Part shown: piece by piece, positions 33,834-42,701 of the stretch
How positions within the stretch are numbered: the stretch's first letter is position 1
Layout: each line of letters opens with the position of its first letter
Source: an uncultured Oscillibacter sp.
GTDB taxonomy: Bacteria > Bacillota > Clostridia > Oscillospirales > Oscillospiraceae
Direction of reading: 5' to 3'
DNA length: 64,000 bases
Assembly (NCBI RefSeq): GCF_910579365.1
Contig: NZ_CAJTUX010000002.1
Location: 1 to 64,000 of the forward strand
Translations under genes and position numbers: made by a program
The notes under the pieces: generated by a model
What the model was told of the DNA's origin: nothing
Database searches by the model: none
Seen by the model: the letters and a program-made list of their open reading frames with translations, nothing else

Positions 33834-35000
33834 ATGAAAATTCTGATTACCTCCGATTGGTACATTCCCGCCGTGAACGGCGTGGTCACTTCGGTGAAAA
33901 ATCTCCGGCGGGAGCTGGAGCTCCGGGGCCATGAGGTCCGGGTGCTCACCCTGTCCCAGAACCGGCGTTCCTATGAGCGGGACGGCGTCACCTATCTGGG
34001 CTCCGTGGCGGCGGGGCTGGTCTATCCCGGCGCCCGGCTGCGGACGGCCCTGGCGGGCCGGTGGGTCCGGAAGATCGTGGAGTGGGGGCCGGACGTGGTT
34101 CACTCCCAATGCGAGTTTTCCACCTTCTTTCTGGCCCGGCGCATCGCCGAGGAGCTGGACATCCCCCTGGTTCATACGTATCACACGGTTTATGAGGACT
34201 ATACCCACTACTTCTCCCCCAGTGTGCATTTCGGCAAGAAGGCCGCCGCCGTCTTCACCCGCTGGGCCGCCTCCCACACGGACTGCCTCATCGCCCCCAC
34301 GGGGAAGGTGCGGCTCCTCCTCCAGGGCTACGGCGTGCAGAAGCCTGTCTTTGTGGTGCCCTCCGGCATCGATCTGCGGCACTTCCGGGACGAGGCGGAC
34401 CCGCTGCGGGGCGCGGTGCTCCGGGCCAGCCTGGGCATCCCCCAGGAGCGGACCATCCTGGTCTTTGTGGGCCGTCTGGCCGAGGAGAAGCGGGTGGATG
34501 AGCTCCTGCGCTTCCGGGCGGACATGGGCCCGGGGAATGTGACGCTGCTTTTGGTGGGGGATGGTCCGGACCGGCAGCGGCTGGAGGACACGGCCGCCGG
34601 ACTGGGTCTGACGGCTCCGGACGTGGTCTTTGCCGGCATGGTCCCGGCGGATCAGGTGGCGGAGTGGTATCAGTTGGGGGACCTGTTCGTCAGCGCCTCT
34701 ACCAGCGAGACCCAGGGCCTGACCTATGCCGAGGCCCTGGCCGCCGGGGTGCCGGTGCTGTGCCGGGCGGACCCCTGCCTCCTGGGCGTGGTCCGGGACG
34801 GGGAGAACGGCTGGCAGTACCGGGATGAGGCGGAGTTCCGCCAGCGGCTGGAGGAGTTCCGGACCCGGCGGCGGGAGGATATGGTCCGCTGCGCCCGGGA
34901 GACGGGGGAGGAGTACTCCGCCCAGCGCTTCGCGGAGCGGGTGGAGGCCATTTATTTGGAACAGATCGAGCGGAACGCTGTGCGGAGGATACCGGCATGA
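33834..35000 (+). CDS. Family 4 glycosyltransferase, probable diacylglycerol glucosyltransferase
   Basis: 388 residues with the GT-B fold. The N-terminal acceptor domain MKILITSDWYIPAVNGVVTS with HTYHTVYEDYTHYFSP, and the C-terminal donor domain with VFVGRLAEEKRVDELL and the E-x7-E motif ETQGLTYAEALAAGVPVL. This pattern is typical of processive or monoglucosyl-diacylglycerol synthases (alMGS/MgtA-like). Linked by an ATGA overlap to a TVP38-type membrane protein, with a second GT4 gene downstream. Glycolipid synthesis is the best inference; sugar donor and acceptor are not proven. Confidence 0.85.
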   Translation: MKILITSDWYIPAVNGVVTSVKNLRRELELRGHEVRVLTLSQNRRSYERDGVTYLGSVAAGLVYPGARLRTALAGRWVRKIVEWGPDVVHSQCEFSTFFLARRIAEELDIPLVHTYHTVYEDYTHYFSPSVHFGKKAAAVFTRWAASHTDCLIAPTGKVRLLLQGYGVQKPVFVVPSGIDLRHFRDEADPLRGAVLRASLGIPQERTILVFVGRLAEEKRVDELLRFRADMGPGNVTLLLVGDGPDRQRLEDTAAGLGLTAPDVVFAGMVPADQVAEWYQLGDLFVSASTSETQGLTYAEALAAGVPVLCRADPCLLGVVRDGENGWQYRDEAEFRQRLEEFRTRRREDMVRCARETGEEYSAQRFAERVEAIYLEQIERNAVRRIPA

Positions 35001-35590
35001 AACCCGTACCGATTGAAAAAAGAGCCCTCCAGACCGTGTCCCTCATCGGCTTTGCCATCTGCGTGGCGGTGGCCGTGTGGGGCTGGCAGACGGGGGTGCT
35101 GACCTCTCAGGAAAAGCTCCAGGAGCTGGTGGGCAAATGGGGCCCCGCCGGGGCGCTGCTGTTCACCGTCTTTCAGGCGGTGCAGGTGGTGGTGCCGGTG
35201 CTTCCCGGGGGACTGGGCTGTCTGGTGGGGGTCATCCTCTTTGGACCCATTTGGGGCTTTACCTATAATTATGTGGGCATCTGCATCGGGTCCCTTCTGG
35301 CCTTCGCCGTGGCCCGGAGCTGCGGGAGACCCCTTTTGTACCTCCTCTTCTCGGAAAAGACCATCGAGAAATACGACGCCTGGACCGAGAAGCGGGACCG
35401 CTTCGCCAAGCTCTTTTTCTGGTCCATCTTCCTGCCCATCGCCCCGGACGACTTCCTCTGCTATCTGGCGGGCACCACCAGCATGACCTGGCGGCGCTAT
35501 ACCGCCATCATCCTCCTGGGTAAGCCCTTCAATATCGCCCTGTACAGCATGGGCCTGATGGCCCTTTGGCAGGTGCTGTTCCCCGGCTGA
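34997..35590 (+). CDS. TVP38/TMEM64 (VTT/DedA-like) membrane protein
   Basis: 197 residues, about five membrane segments. The core VFQAVQVVVPVLPGGLGCLVGVILFGPIWGF matches the VTT domain with its re-entrant loop and conserved Gly/Pro; FLPIAPDDFLCYLAG is the second loop. Members are implicated in lipid scrambling or flipping and membrane homeostasis. Starts within the glycosyltransferase stop (ATGA, 34997-35000), so probably works with it, for example in moving lipid precursors. Confidence 0.88.
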   Translation: MKPVPIEKRALQTVSLIGFAICVAVAVWGWQTGVLTSQEKLQELVGKWGPAGALLFTVFQAVQVVVPVLPGGLGCLVGVILFGPIWGFTYNYVGICIGSLLAFAVARSCGRPLLYLLFSEKTIEKYDAWTEKRDRFAKLFFWSIFLPIAPDDFLCYLAGTTSMTWRRYTAIILLGKPFNIALYSMGLMALWQVLFPG

Positions 35591-35605
35591 TTTCAAAAAA
35601 GAACG

Positions 35606-35627
35606 CCGTCATAAAAAGACGGTTTTT
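35606..35627 (+). terminator. Terminator after the TVP38-type gene
   Basis: CCGTC-ATAAAAA-GACGG followed by TTTTT. A second hairpin GCGGAC-AGGCC-GTCCGC with TTGGTTTTG lies at 35668-35690. Confidence 0.78.
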
Positions 35628-35790
35628 GCGGAATACTCTCTATACCCAAATCCGGGAACGAAAAAAGCGGACAGGCCGTCCGCTTGGTTTTGTGCACCCA
35701 AAATTGGAAAACCATGACAAAAACAGGCGGGCCGCCGGCCGGAAAACAGCGGCGCCACAGCGTGTAAAACCACTGCGGCAGGGAGGCTGT

Positions 35791-36834
35791 ATGCGGATTT
35801 TCATTTACAGCGGCGGGGAGAAGCTTGTCGGCAAAAGCGGCGTGGGACAGGCCATCCGCCAACAGCGGGAATGCCTGCGGCGCTCCGGCGTCGCCACCAC
35901 GGACCGCTGGACCAAGGACGCCGCCGCCGTCCATGTGAACACCGTCCTTCCGGACGCGGTGTTCGCGGCCCTGGGAGCCAAACTCCGGCGGCGAAAGGTG
36001 GTGTGGTACGGTCACTCCACCATGGAGGATTTCCGTTCCTCCTTCAAGGGGTCCAACGCCCTGGCCCCGCTGTTCAAGCGGTGGATCACCTTCTGCTACG
36101 GTCTGGGGGACGTGGTGCTGACGCCCACGGAGTACTCCCGGTCCCTTCTGGAGAGCTACGGTTTGAAAAAGCCGGTCTACAGCATCTCCAACGGCGTGGA
36201 CACAGACTTCTTCCATCCGGACCCCGCCGCCCGGACCGCCCTTCGGAGCCGGTACGGCTTTGAGGAGGGGGAGCGGGTGGTGGTCTCCGTGGGACATACC
36301 ATCGCCCGGAAGGGCGTGACGGAGTTTTTGGAGCTGGCCCGGCGCATTCCCGAGGCCCAATTTCTCTGGTTCGGCTGGACGGACCCCAAGCTCATCCCCC
36401 GGGAGATCGCCCAGGCCATCCGGAATGCCCCGGACAACGTGCGCTTCCCCGGCTATGTGGGCCGGGAGGAGCTGCGGGAGGCGTATCAGGGGGCGGACGT
36501 CTTCGCCTTCCTCAGCCATGAGGAGACCGAGGGCATCGTGGTGCTGGAGGCCCTGGCCTGTGGCGTGCCCACGGTGCTGCGGGACATCCCCGTCTACGGC
36601 GGCTGGCTGGAGCAGGGGGAGGCGGTATACAAAGCGTCGAACAATGACGAATTTCAACGGATTGTATCGGGCCTTCTGGACCATAGCCTGCCGGACCTCA
36701 CCGCCGCCGGGCGGTCCGTGGCGGAGTCCCGGAGCCTGGAGCAGGTGGGCAAGCGGCTGCGGGAGATTTACCTGGAGCAGCGGGTGCTGCCGCCCCTTCC
36801 GGCGGCTCTGCCGCAGAAGCGCGCGCAGGCGTGA
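35791..36834 (+). CDS. Family 4 glycosyltransferase, second of the pair
   Basis: 347 residues, GT-B fold. MRIFIYSGGEKLVGKSGVGQ, then YSISNGVDTDFFHPD, VSVGHTIARKGVTEFLELA and the E-x7-E segment EETEGIVVLEALACGVPTVLRD. This is closest in pattern to the second, processive glucosyltransferase in two-enzyme glycolipid pathways. ATG at 35791 with GGGAGG upstream; a longer frame to 35566 overlaps two terminators. Ends with a Pro/Ala-rich tail. Followed by a terminator. Assignment to glycolipid synthesis is inference from the pair. Confidence 0.82.
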   Translation: MRIFIYSGGEKLVGKSGVGQAIRQQRECLRRSGVATTDRWTKDAAAVHVNTVLPDAVFAALGAKLRRRKVVWYGHSTMEDFRSSFKGSNALAPLFKRWITFCYGLGDVVLTPTEYSRSLLESYGLKKPVYSISNGVDTDFFHPDPAARTALRSRYGFEEGERVVVSVGHTIARKGVTEFLELARRIPEAQFLWFGWTDPKLIPREIAQAIRNAPDNVRFPGYVGREELREAYQGADVFAFLSHEETEGIVVLEALACGVPTVLRDIPVYGGWLEQGEAVYKASNNDEFQRIVSGLLDHSLPDLTAAGRSVAESRSLEQVGKRLREIYLEQRVLPPLPAALPQKRAQA

Positions 36835-36855
36835 GGCGAAGAAACAGGAAATACG

Positions 36856-36900
36856 AAGAGGATTGTCGAAGCGCGGCAGTCCTCTTTGTATTTATTTTTC
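36856..36900 (+). terminator. Terminator after the second glycosyltransferase
   Basis: AAGAGGATTG pairs with CAGTCCTCTT (one mismatch region) and is followed by TGTATTTATTTTT. Confidence 0.85.
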
Positions 36901-36999
36901 GGCGTGGATTGGAAAATAGCCGCGGGGGGACTACCCAAACGGGGAAAAACGTGATATGATATTTCATCAGAAATCTCAGGCCCTGTGGGAGGCGAAGCG

Positions 37000-38340
37000 A
37001 TGCGCAGAAAAATCCGGGCCCTGGCGGCGGCGCTGCTGCTGTCCGTGACCCTTTCCGGCTGCGGCGGTTTTCATATTGTGTTCAATCCGGAGGAGCTTTA
37101 CGCCCTGCCGGAGCTGCCCGCCAAGTATACGGAGCTCAACGCTCAGCTGAACGCCATATTGGAGGACGGCGCGGAGTACGCCGCCCCCGCTTCCGGCACC
37201 AATATTCAGCCCGTGCAGCTGATGGACCTCAACGGGGACGGCCAGCAGGAGGCGCTGGCCTTCTTCCGCAAGACCGAGGACGAGAAGCCCCTGAAAATCT
37301 ATATCTTCTCCGCCAGGGGGGACAGCTACGAGCAGTCCGCCGTCATTGAAGGCAGCGGCGCGTCCGTCTACAGCGTGGTGTACAGCGATCTGGACGGGGA
37401 CGGGCGGACGGAGCTCATCGTGGGCTGGCGGGTCAACGCCGAGCTTCAGGCGCTGTCGGTCTACGCGCTGAGCCATGGCGGCACGCGGGAGCTTCTGCGC
37501 AGCGTCAGCTATGTCCGCTACGCCAACGCGGACCTGGACGGCGACGGCCTTCAGGAGCTGGTGGTCCTCCGTTCCGACGAGGAGGGCGAGGGCGTGGCCG
37601 ATTACTATGACTGGCAAGGGTATAGCCTTGCCCCCCAGTCTCCCGCGCGCATTTCCATCACCATGGCGGAGCTGAACCAGCAGGGCCGGCTGAGCACCGG
37701 GACGCTGCGGGACGGCGAGCCGGCCCTCTTTGTCACCGGGGTGACGGAGGAGTCCGGCGCGGTCACGGATATTTTGGCCGTGCGGAACGGGGAGCTGACG
37801 AACATCGTCCTCTCCGAGGCCACCGGCGTCTCCGGGGAGATCGCCCCCTTCACCGGCCTCTATCCCGCGGACATCAACGGCGACGGATGGACGGAGGTCC
37901 CATCCCCCGTCTCCCACGATGGGATGAGCCCCTTCCAGCGGGTGGACTGGCGCTCCTTCAGCCTGGACGGCACGGGGGAGCGGGGAATCAGCACCTACCA
38001 CTGCATGGAGGACGGCTGGTATCTCACCCTGCCGGAGAGCTGGGTGGGCCGGGTCCAGGGGGAGCGAAGCGTCTCCAGCGGCGAGTCCAGCGTCACCTTC
38101 TATATATTGAAGGAGGACGGCACCCAGGGCGGGGCCATCCTGCGGATTTCCGCTCTCACCGGCTCCGGCCGGGAGATGCGGGCCACCCGGGGCAGCCGCT
38201 TCTCCCTCAGCCGCCAGAGCACCACGATCTACACCGCCGAGCTGCCGGAGGTCCCGCCGTGGGAGCATTCCATGACGGCGGAGGAGGTCCGGGGGGCGTT
38301 CAGCCTGATTGCGCGGGAGTGGATTCCCGGGGATAATTAG
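37000..38340 (+). CDS. Lipoprotein with four FG-GAP/VCBS-like calcium-binding repeats
   Basis: 446 residues. Lipoprotein signal MRRKIRALAAALLLSVTLSGC (lipobox LSGC). Four D-x-[DN]-G-D-G motifs each followed by a beta-strand pattern: DLNGDGQQEALAF, DLDGDGRTELIVG, DLDGDGLQELVVL and DINGDGWTEV, spaced about 50-130 residues, suggesting a propeller-like surface domain. ATG at 37000 follows GGGAGG by 7 bases. It sits 48 bases upstream of a two-component system on the same strand and may be co-transcribed. Function unknown; a sensor partner for the kinase is a guess. Confidence 0.8.
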   Translation: MRRKIRALAAALLLSVTLSGCGGFHIVFNPEELYALPELPAKYTELNAQLNAILEDGAEYAAPASGTNIQPVQLMDLNGDGQQEALAFFRKTEDEKPLKIYIFSARGDSYEQSAVIEGSGASVYSVVYSDLDGDGRTELIVGWRVNAELQALSVYALSHGGTRELLRSVSYVRYANADLDGDGLQELVVLRSDEEGEGVADYYDWQGYSLAPQSPARISITMAELNQQGRLSTGTLRDGEPALFVTGVTEESGAVTDILAVRNGELTNIVLSEATGVSGEIAPFTGLYPADINGDGWTEVPSPVSHDGMSPFQRVDWRSFSLDGTGERGISTYHCMEDGWYLTLPESWVGRVQGERSVSSGESSVTFYILKEDGTQGGAILRISALTGSGREMRATRGSRFSLSRQSTTIYTAELPEVPPWEHSMTAEEVRGAFSLIAREWIPGDN

Positions 38341-38388
38341 TTTGCGCGCCTGCGGGGGCGGTCCCGCGGGCCAAAAGGAGTGAACACG

Positions 38389-39075
38389 GTGAAAAAAGTG
38401 TTGGTTTTAGAGGACGAGGCCAGCATTCGCGGCTTTATCGTCATCAATCTGCGCCGGGCGGGCTATGATGTCATCGAGGCGGAGAACGGGGAAGAGGCCC
38501 TGGAGCTCCTGCGGGAGAATCCGGACGCCCGGGTGGCGCTGCTGGACATCATGCTTCCCGGCATTGACGGGTTTGAGGTCTGCCGCCGCATCCGGGCCAC
38601 CAACAGCCGGATCGGCATCATCATGCTCACCGCCCGGTCCCAGGAGATGGACAAGGTGACGGGGCTGATGACCGGGGCGGACGACTATGTGACCAAGCCC
38701 TTCTCCCCGGCGGAGCTCACCGCCCGGGTGGACGCCCTGGTCCGCCGCTCCGGCGGCGAGGAGCCGGTGCAGACCGGCGAGCTGCTCCAGCCGCCCTTCC
38801 TGCTGAACACCCGGAACCGCACCCTGGAGAAGAACGGACAGCGGATCAAGCTGACCCAGGTGGAGTATTCCATCATGCGGGTCTTTATGGAGAATCCGGG
38901 AAAGGCCCTCTCCCGGGAGGAGATTTTGGACATGGTGTGGGGCCGGGACTACTTCGGCGAGCTGAAAATCGTGGACGTGAACATCCGCCGCCTGCGGCTG
39001 AAGATTGAGGACAATGTGCAGAACCCCGCCTATATCACCACCGTCTGGGGCTATGGGTACAAGTGGGGACTGTGA
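38389..39075 (+). CDS. OmpR/PhoB-family response regulator
   Basis: 228 residues. Receiver domain with acidic pocket (LEDE), phospho-acceptor Asp53 (LLDIMLPGIDGFE), Thr/Lys switch residues (MLTARS, VTKPF), and a winged-helix C-terminal domain (LTQVEYSIMRVFMENPGKALSREEILDMVWG, RRLRLKIE, WGYGYKW). The start is GTG at 38389, since AAGGAG (38375-38380) overlaps the alternative GTG at 38380. Followed after 15 bases by its histidine kinase. Target genes unknown. Confidence 0.93.
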   Translation: MKKVLVLEDEASIRGFIVINLRRAGYDVIEAENGEEALELLRENPDARVALLDIMLPGIDGFEVCRRIRATNSRIGIIMLTARSQEMDKVTGLMTGADDYVTKPFSPAELTARVDALVRRSGGEEPVQTGELLQPPFLLNTRNRTLEKNGQRIKLTQVEYSIMRVFMENPGKALSREEILDMVWGRDYFGELKIVDVNIRRLRLKIEDNVQNPAYITTVWGYGYKWGL

Positions 39076-39090
39076 CGGGGAGGCGCGGCT

Positions 39091-40530
39091 ATGGAAAAGG
39101 AACAGCGGTGGACCTCCCTGCGGCTGCGGGGCCTGCGGCAGCGGTGGATATTCAATTCCATTCTCCCGGTTCTGGCGTTTCTGGTGCTGGTGGTGGCCCT
39201 GTTCTCCGCAGGCGTCTCCAATTATTATTACGGCACCATGCAAAAGGGGCTGGAGACCCGGGCCCAGGCCCTGGCCAATTCCTTTAATGAGTATTTCATG
39301 GACAACGGCTTTAGCAGCTACTATCAAAAGGCTGTCCGCTCCGCCGAGAGCTTTGAGGACAAGAACTGCATCGAGCTTCAGTTCATCGGCTCCGGCGGGC
39401 GCATTCAGGTCTCCACCTCCGGCCTGACGGCGGGCACCTCCCCCGGAACAGAGGACATCAGCCGGGCCTGGCAGGAGAACCGGATGGTTCCCTATCAGGG
39501 CCGGGACCTGGAGACGGGGGAGGAGATTCTGGCGGTGTCCTGCCCGCTGACGGTGAACGGCCGGGTGGTGGGCGTCATGCGGCTGGTGACGTCTCTGAGG
39601 TCCGTGGACCGGCAGGTGCTGGTGGTGGTGCTGGCCATGTTCCTGGTGGCCATGCTGTGCATGCTGCTGGTGGCCATCTCCAATCTGCTGTTCATCAACA
39701 ACGTGGTGGAGCCGGTGGCGGTGGTGACAGAGGCGGCCAAGCGCATCTCCGCCGGAAGTTATGGCGCGCGGATCGAAAACAAGTACTCCGACGAGCTGGG
39801 GGAGCTGGTGGACAACATCAACGACATGTCCATGAAGATCAGCCAGAACGAGAAGATGAAAAGCGAGTTCATCTCCTCCGTCTCCCATGAGCTCCGGACC
39901 CCCCTCACCGCCATCAACGGCTGGGGGGAAACCATATTGGAAGACGGTCTTATGGACGACCCCGAGCAGCTCCGCCGGGGCATCCGGGTCATTGTCAACG
40001 AGTCCCGGCGCCTGTCCAACATGGTGGAGGAGCTGCTGGAATTTTCCAAAATGGAGGATGGGCGCTTCACCCTTCAGATTGAGGACGTGGACCTCCAGGC
40101 GGAGCTGGAGGACGCCATTTTCACCTATCAGGAGCTTTTCCGACAGGACGGCATTGCCCTGGAGTACCACCCCGGCGACGGGGACCTGCCCCTGATCCGG
40201 GGGGACTCGGAGCGGCTGAAGCAGGTGTTCTGCAACGTGCTGGACAACGCCGCCAAGCACGGCGGCGCGGGCCGCCGCATCGCCGCCTCCATCACCCAGG
40301 AGGGCGGCGTCCAGGTGGTCCGGGTCCGGGACTACGGCCCCGGCATTCCGGAGGAGGAGCTGCCCTTTGTCAAGCAGAAGTTCTATAAGGGCACCTCTCG
40401 GGCCAGAGGCAGCGGCATCGGCCTGGCGGTGTGCGACGAGATCATCGCCCTGCACAACGGCGAGTTTACCATCGGCAACGCCGCCGGCGGCGGGGCGGAG
40501 GTGACCATCCGGCTGCCGGTCAGGGCCTGA
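39091..40530 (+). CDS. Membrane sensor histidine kinase
   Basis: 479 residues. Membrane segment 1 at about 21-43, an extracytoplasmic sensor of about 130 residues, membrane segment 2 at about 175-202, HAMP at about 200-252, HisKA with SVSHELRTPLTAINGW (His266), and HATPase with VLDNAAKHG (N box), DYGPGIPEEEL (G1) and GSGIGLAVC (G2). ATG at 39091 with GGGGAGG upstream. Partner of the response regulator just upstream. Signal unknown. Confidence 0.94.
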   Translation: MEKEQRWTSLRLRGLRQRWIFNSILPVLAFLVLVVALFSAGVSNYYYGTMQKGLETRAQALANSFNEYFMDNGFSSYYQKAVRSAESFEDKNCIELQFIGSGGRIQVSTSGLTAGTSPGTEDISRAWQENRMVPYQGRDLETGEEILAVSCPLTVNGRVVGVMRLVTSLRSVDRQVLVVVLAMFLVAMLCMLLVAISNLLFINNVVEPVAVVTEAAKRISAGSYGARIENKYSDELGELVDNINDMSMKISQNEKMKSEFISSVSHELRTPLTAINGWGETILEDGLMDDPEQLRRGIRVIVNESRRLSNMVEELLEFSKMEDGRFTLQIEDVDLQAELEDAIFTYQELFRQDGIALEYHPGDGDLPLIRGDSERLKQVFCNVLDNAAKHGGAGRRIAASITQEGGVQVVRVRDYGPGIPEEELPFVKQKFYKGTSRARGSGIGLAVCDEIIALHNGEFTIGNAAGGGAEVTIRLPVRA

Positions 40531-40609
40531 CCGGCGGGAGCGGACGCCCGGAGCCGCGTTTTTGTAAACCCTGTGGAATACGATACCAACGCAAAGGAAA
40601 GGAAACTCC

Positions 40610-41584
40610 ATGGCAGAAGAAAACAAATCCTGCGCCTTCCGCACCAGCATCGGCGGGCAGGCGCTGATTGAAGGCATTTTGATGCGGGGCCCGGAGAAGC
40701 AGGCCGTCGTGGTCCGGGACCAGGAGGGGAACCTGGTGGAGAAGGTGGAGGAGCTCCGCTTTATCAAGGACCGCTTCCCCATTCTGGGCGTGCCGCTGAT
40801 TCGGGGGACGGTGAACTTCCTGGACTCCATGGTGAACGGCGTGAAAGCCCTGATGTACTCCGCCGAATTTTACCCGGAGGAGGAGGCGGCGAAGCCCTCC
40901 GGATTTGAGCTGTGGCTGGAAAAGCACATCAGCAGCAAGAAGCTGGAGAGCGCCGTGGTGGCCCTGGCGGTGGTGCTGGGGGTGGGTATGTCGGTGTTCC
41001 TCTTCATGGTGCTGCCCACGCTGCTGACCGGGGGCATTCTCCACTTCTTCCCCGGCTTTCCCCTGTGGGGGCGGAATTTGGTGGAGGGCGTTTTGAAGAT
41101 TGCCATCTTCCTGGCCTATCTGATTCTCTGCTCCCGGCAGAGGGACATCTACCGGGTCTTCCAGTACCACGGGGCGGAGCACAAGACCATTTTCTGCTAC
41201 GAGGCGGGGCTGCCGCTGACCGTGGAAAATGTCCGGGCCCAGCCCCGGCACCATCCCCGCTGCGGCACCAGCTTCCTCTTTGTGGTCATCGCGGTGTCGA
41301 TTTTGTTCTCCAGTGTGGTGTTCGGCATCTGGCCCATTACCAACGCCTGGCTGCGGACGGCGGTGCATCTGCTGCTGCTGCCCCTGGTGGTGGGAGTGAC
41401 CTATGAGTTCAACCGCTGGGTGGGGCGGCACGTGCAGGAGAATCGGCTGGCAAAGGTCTTGACGGCCCCGGGCCTCTGGATGCAGAATTTCACCACCAAC
41501 GAGCCCGACGACAGCATGATCGAGTGCGCCATCCGTTCCCTGGAGCTGGTGGCGCCCGCGGAGAAGGGCAAGGACGCGTGGTAA
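40610..41584 (+). CDS. DUF1385 (YqhQ-like) membrane protein
   Basis: 324 residues. The conserved start RTSIGGQALIEGILMRGP and the central YHGAEHKTIFCYEAGLPLTVENVR with RHHPRCGTSFLF identify the YqhQ family. About four membrane segments (roughly 115-145, 160-180, 225-245, 255-275). ATG at 40610 with AAAGGAAA upstream. prmC follows 19 bases later, a common arrangement in Firmicutes where this gene precedes prmC/prfA. Biochemical role not established; the His/Cys-rich centre suggests metal binding. Confidence 0.9.
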   Translation: MAEENKSCAFRTSIGGQALIEGILMRGPEKQAVVVRDQEGNLVEKVEELRFIKDRFPILGVPLIRGTVNFLDSMVNGVKALMYSAEFYPEEEAAKPSGFELWLEKHISSKKLESAVVALAVVLGVGMSVFLFMVLPTLLTGGILHFFPGFPLWGRNLVEGVLKIAIFLAYLILCSRQRDIYRVFQYHGAEHKTIFCYEAGLPLTVENVRAQPRHHPRCGTSFLFVVIAVSILFSSVVFGIWPITNAWLRTAVHLLLLPLVVGVTYEFNRWVGRHVQENRLAKVLTAPGLWMQNFTTNEPDDSMIECAIRSLELVAPAEKGKDAW

Positions 41585-41603
41585 CAAGATAGGGGGGGTT
41601 CCC

Positions 41604-42470
41604 TTGGCGATTACCTATAATGACCTGTATTTGGACATCCGCCGGCAGCTCCGGGAGCACAGTGTGGAGGCCTCCACCCTGGAGGCCCGGGAGCTGGTGT
41701 GCTTCGGCACCGGCAAGAGCCGGGAGGAGCTGAGCCGGGACGGGCGGCTTTACGCCTCTCCGGAGCGGGAGGAGCAGGTGCGGCGGCTGGTGGCGCGGCG
41801 CATGGCCGGGGAGCCGGTGGCCTACCTCATCGGCGAGTGGGAGTTTTACGGCCTCTCCCTGGACATCTCCCAGGACGTGCTGATCCCCAGGGCGGACACC
41901 GAGACCCTGGCGGAGCAGGCCATTGCCTATGTAAAAAGCCTGGGGGAGTGCCGGGTGATGGACCTGTGCGCCGGAAGCGGCTGCGTGGGGCTGGCGGTGG
42001 CTTCCCAGGCTCCCCAGGCCCGGGTGGCCCTGGGGGAATTGGACGACAACGCGCTGAAAATCTGCCGTCAGAACATCCGGCGCTGCGGCCTCTCCGGCCG
42101 GGTGGCGCCGGTGCAGGTGAACGCCCTGAAAAAGCCGGGGCGCATTCTGGGGGAGTTTCAGTGCATCGTCAGCAACCCGCCCTACATCCCCACCGGCGAC
42201 ATTCCGGGCCTGGAGGTCTCCGTCCGGGAGTACGAGCCCCATCTGGCCCTGGACGGCGGAGAGGACGGAATGGACTTTTACCGCTCCATCACCCAGGACT
42301 GGAAGGAGGTTCTGGCCCCCGGGGGGCGGCTGTACTTTGAGGTGGGCATCGGTCAGGCGGACCTGGTTCTGCGGCTGATGCGCGGCCAGGGCTTTGGAGA
42401 TATACAGGTCGTGAAGGACCCCCGGGGGGTTCCCCGGGTGGTGTTCGGCACGCTCTGTTCGGAAATCTGA
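41604..42470 (+). CDS. prmC: Peptide chain release factor N5-glutamine methyltransferase
   Basis: 288 residues; methylates the GGQ glutamine of release factors with SAM. N-terminal helical domain, then IPRADTETLAEQA, the SAM-binding MDLCAGSGCVGLAVA, and the catalytic NPPY in VSNPPYIP. The start is TTG at 41604, with AGGGGGGG upstream and no better in-frame ATG. The release-factor gene itself is not in the window. Part of the yqhQ-prmC-PspC run. Confidence 0.93.
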   Translation: MAITYNDLYLDIRRQLREHSVEASTLEARELVCFGTGKSREELSRDGRLYASPEREEQVRRLVARRMAGEPVAYLIGEWEFYGLSLDISQDVLIPRADTETLAEQAIAYVKSLGECRVMDLCAGSGCVGLAVASQAPQARVALGELDDNALKICRQNIRRCGLSGRVAPVQVNALKKPGRILGEFQCIVSNPPYIPTGDIPGLEVSVREYEPHLALDGGEDGMDFYRSITQDWKEVLAPGGRLYFEVGIGQADLVLRLMRGQGFGDIQVVKDPRGVPRVVFGTLCSEI

Positions 42471-42485
42471 AAGGGAGAGACGGTT

Positions 42486-42668
42486 ATGTATAAGAGACTT
42501 TACAAGATCAGCGAGGGCAAGATGGTGGACGGCGTCTGCGGCGGCATTGCCGAGTACTTCGGCCTGGACCCCACGCTGGTGCGGCTGGGCTGGGTGATTT
42601 TCAGCGCCATGGGCGCCAGCGGCATCCTGGCCTACATCATCTGCGCCGTCATCATGCCCCGGGAGTGA
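42486..42668 (+). CDS. PspC-domain small membrane protein
   Basis: 60 residues: MYKRLYKISEGKMVDGVCGG followed by IAEYFGLDPTLVRLGWV, the PspC signature, and one membrane segment ending in AYIICAVIMPRE. Stand-alone PspC proteins of this size are common in Firmicutes and are linked to envelope stress. ATG at 42486 with AAAGGGAG upstream. Lies between prmC and recA with short gaps. Confidence 0.93.
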   Translation: MYKRLYKISEGKMVDGVCGGIAEYFGLDPTLVRLGWVIFSAMGASGILAYIICAVIMPRE

Positions 42669-42701
42669 GGAGCTTAACGACAGATCAGGAGGATAGAAAC
42701 T

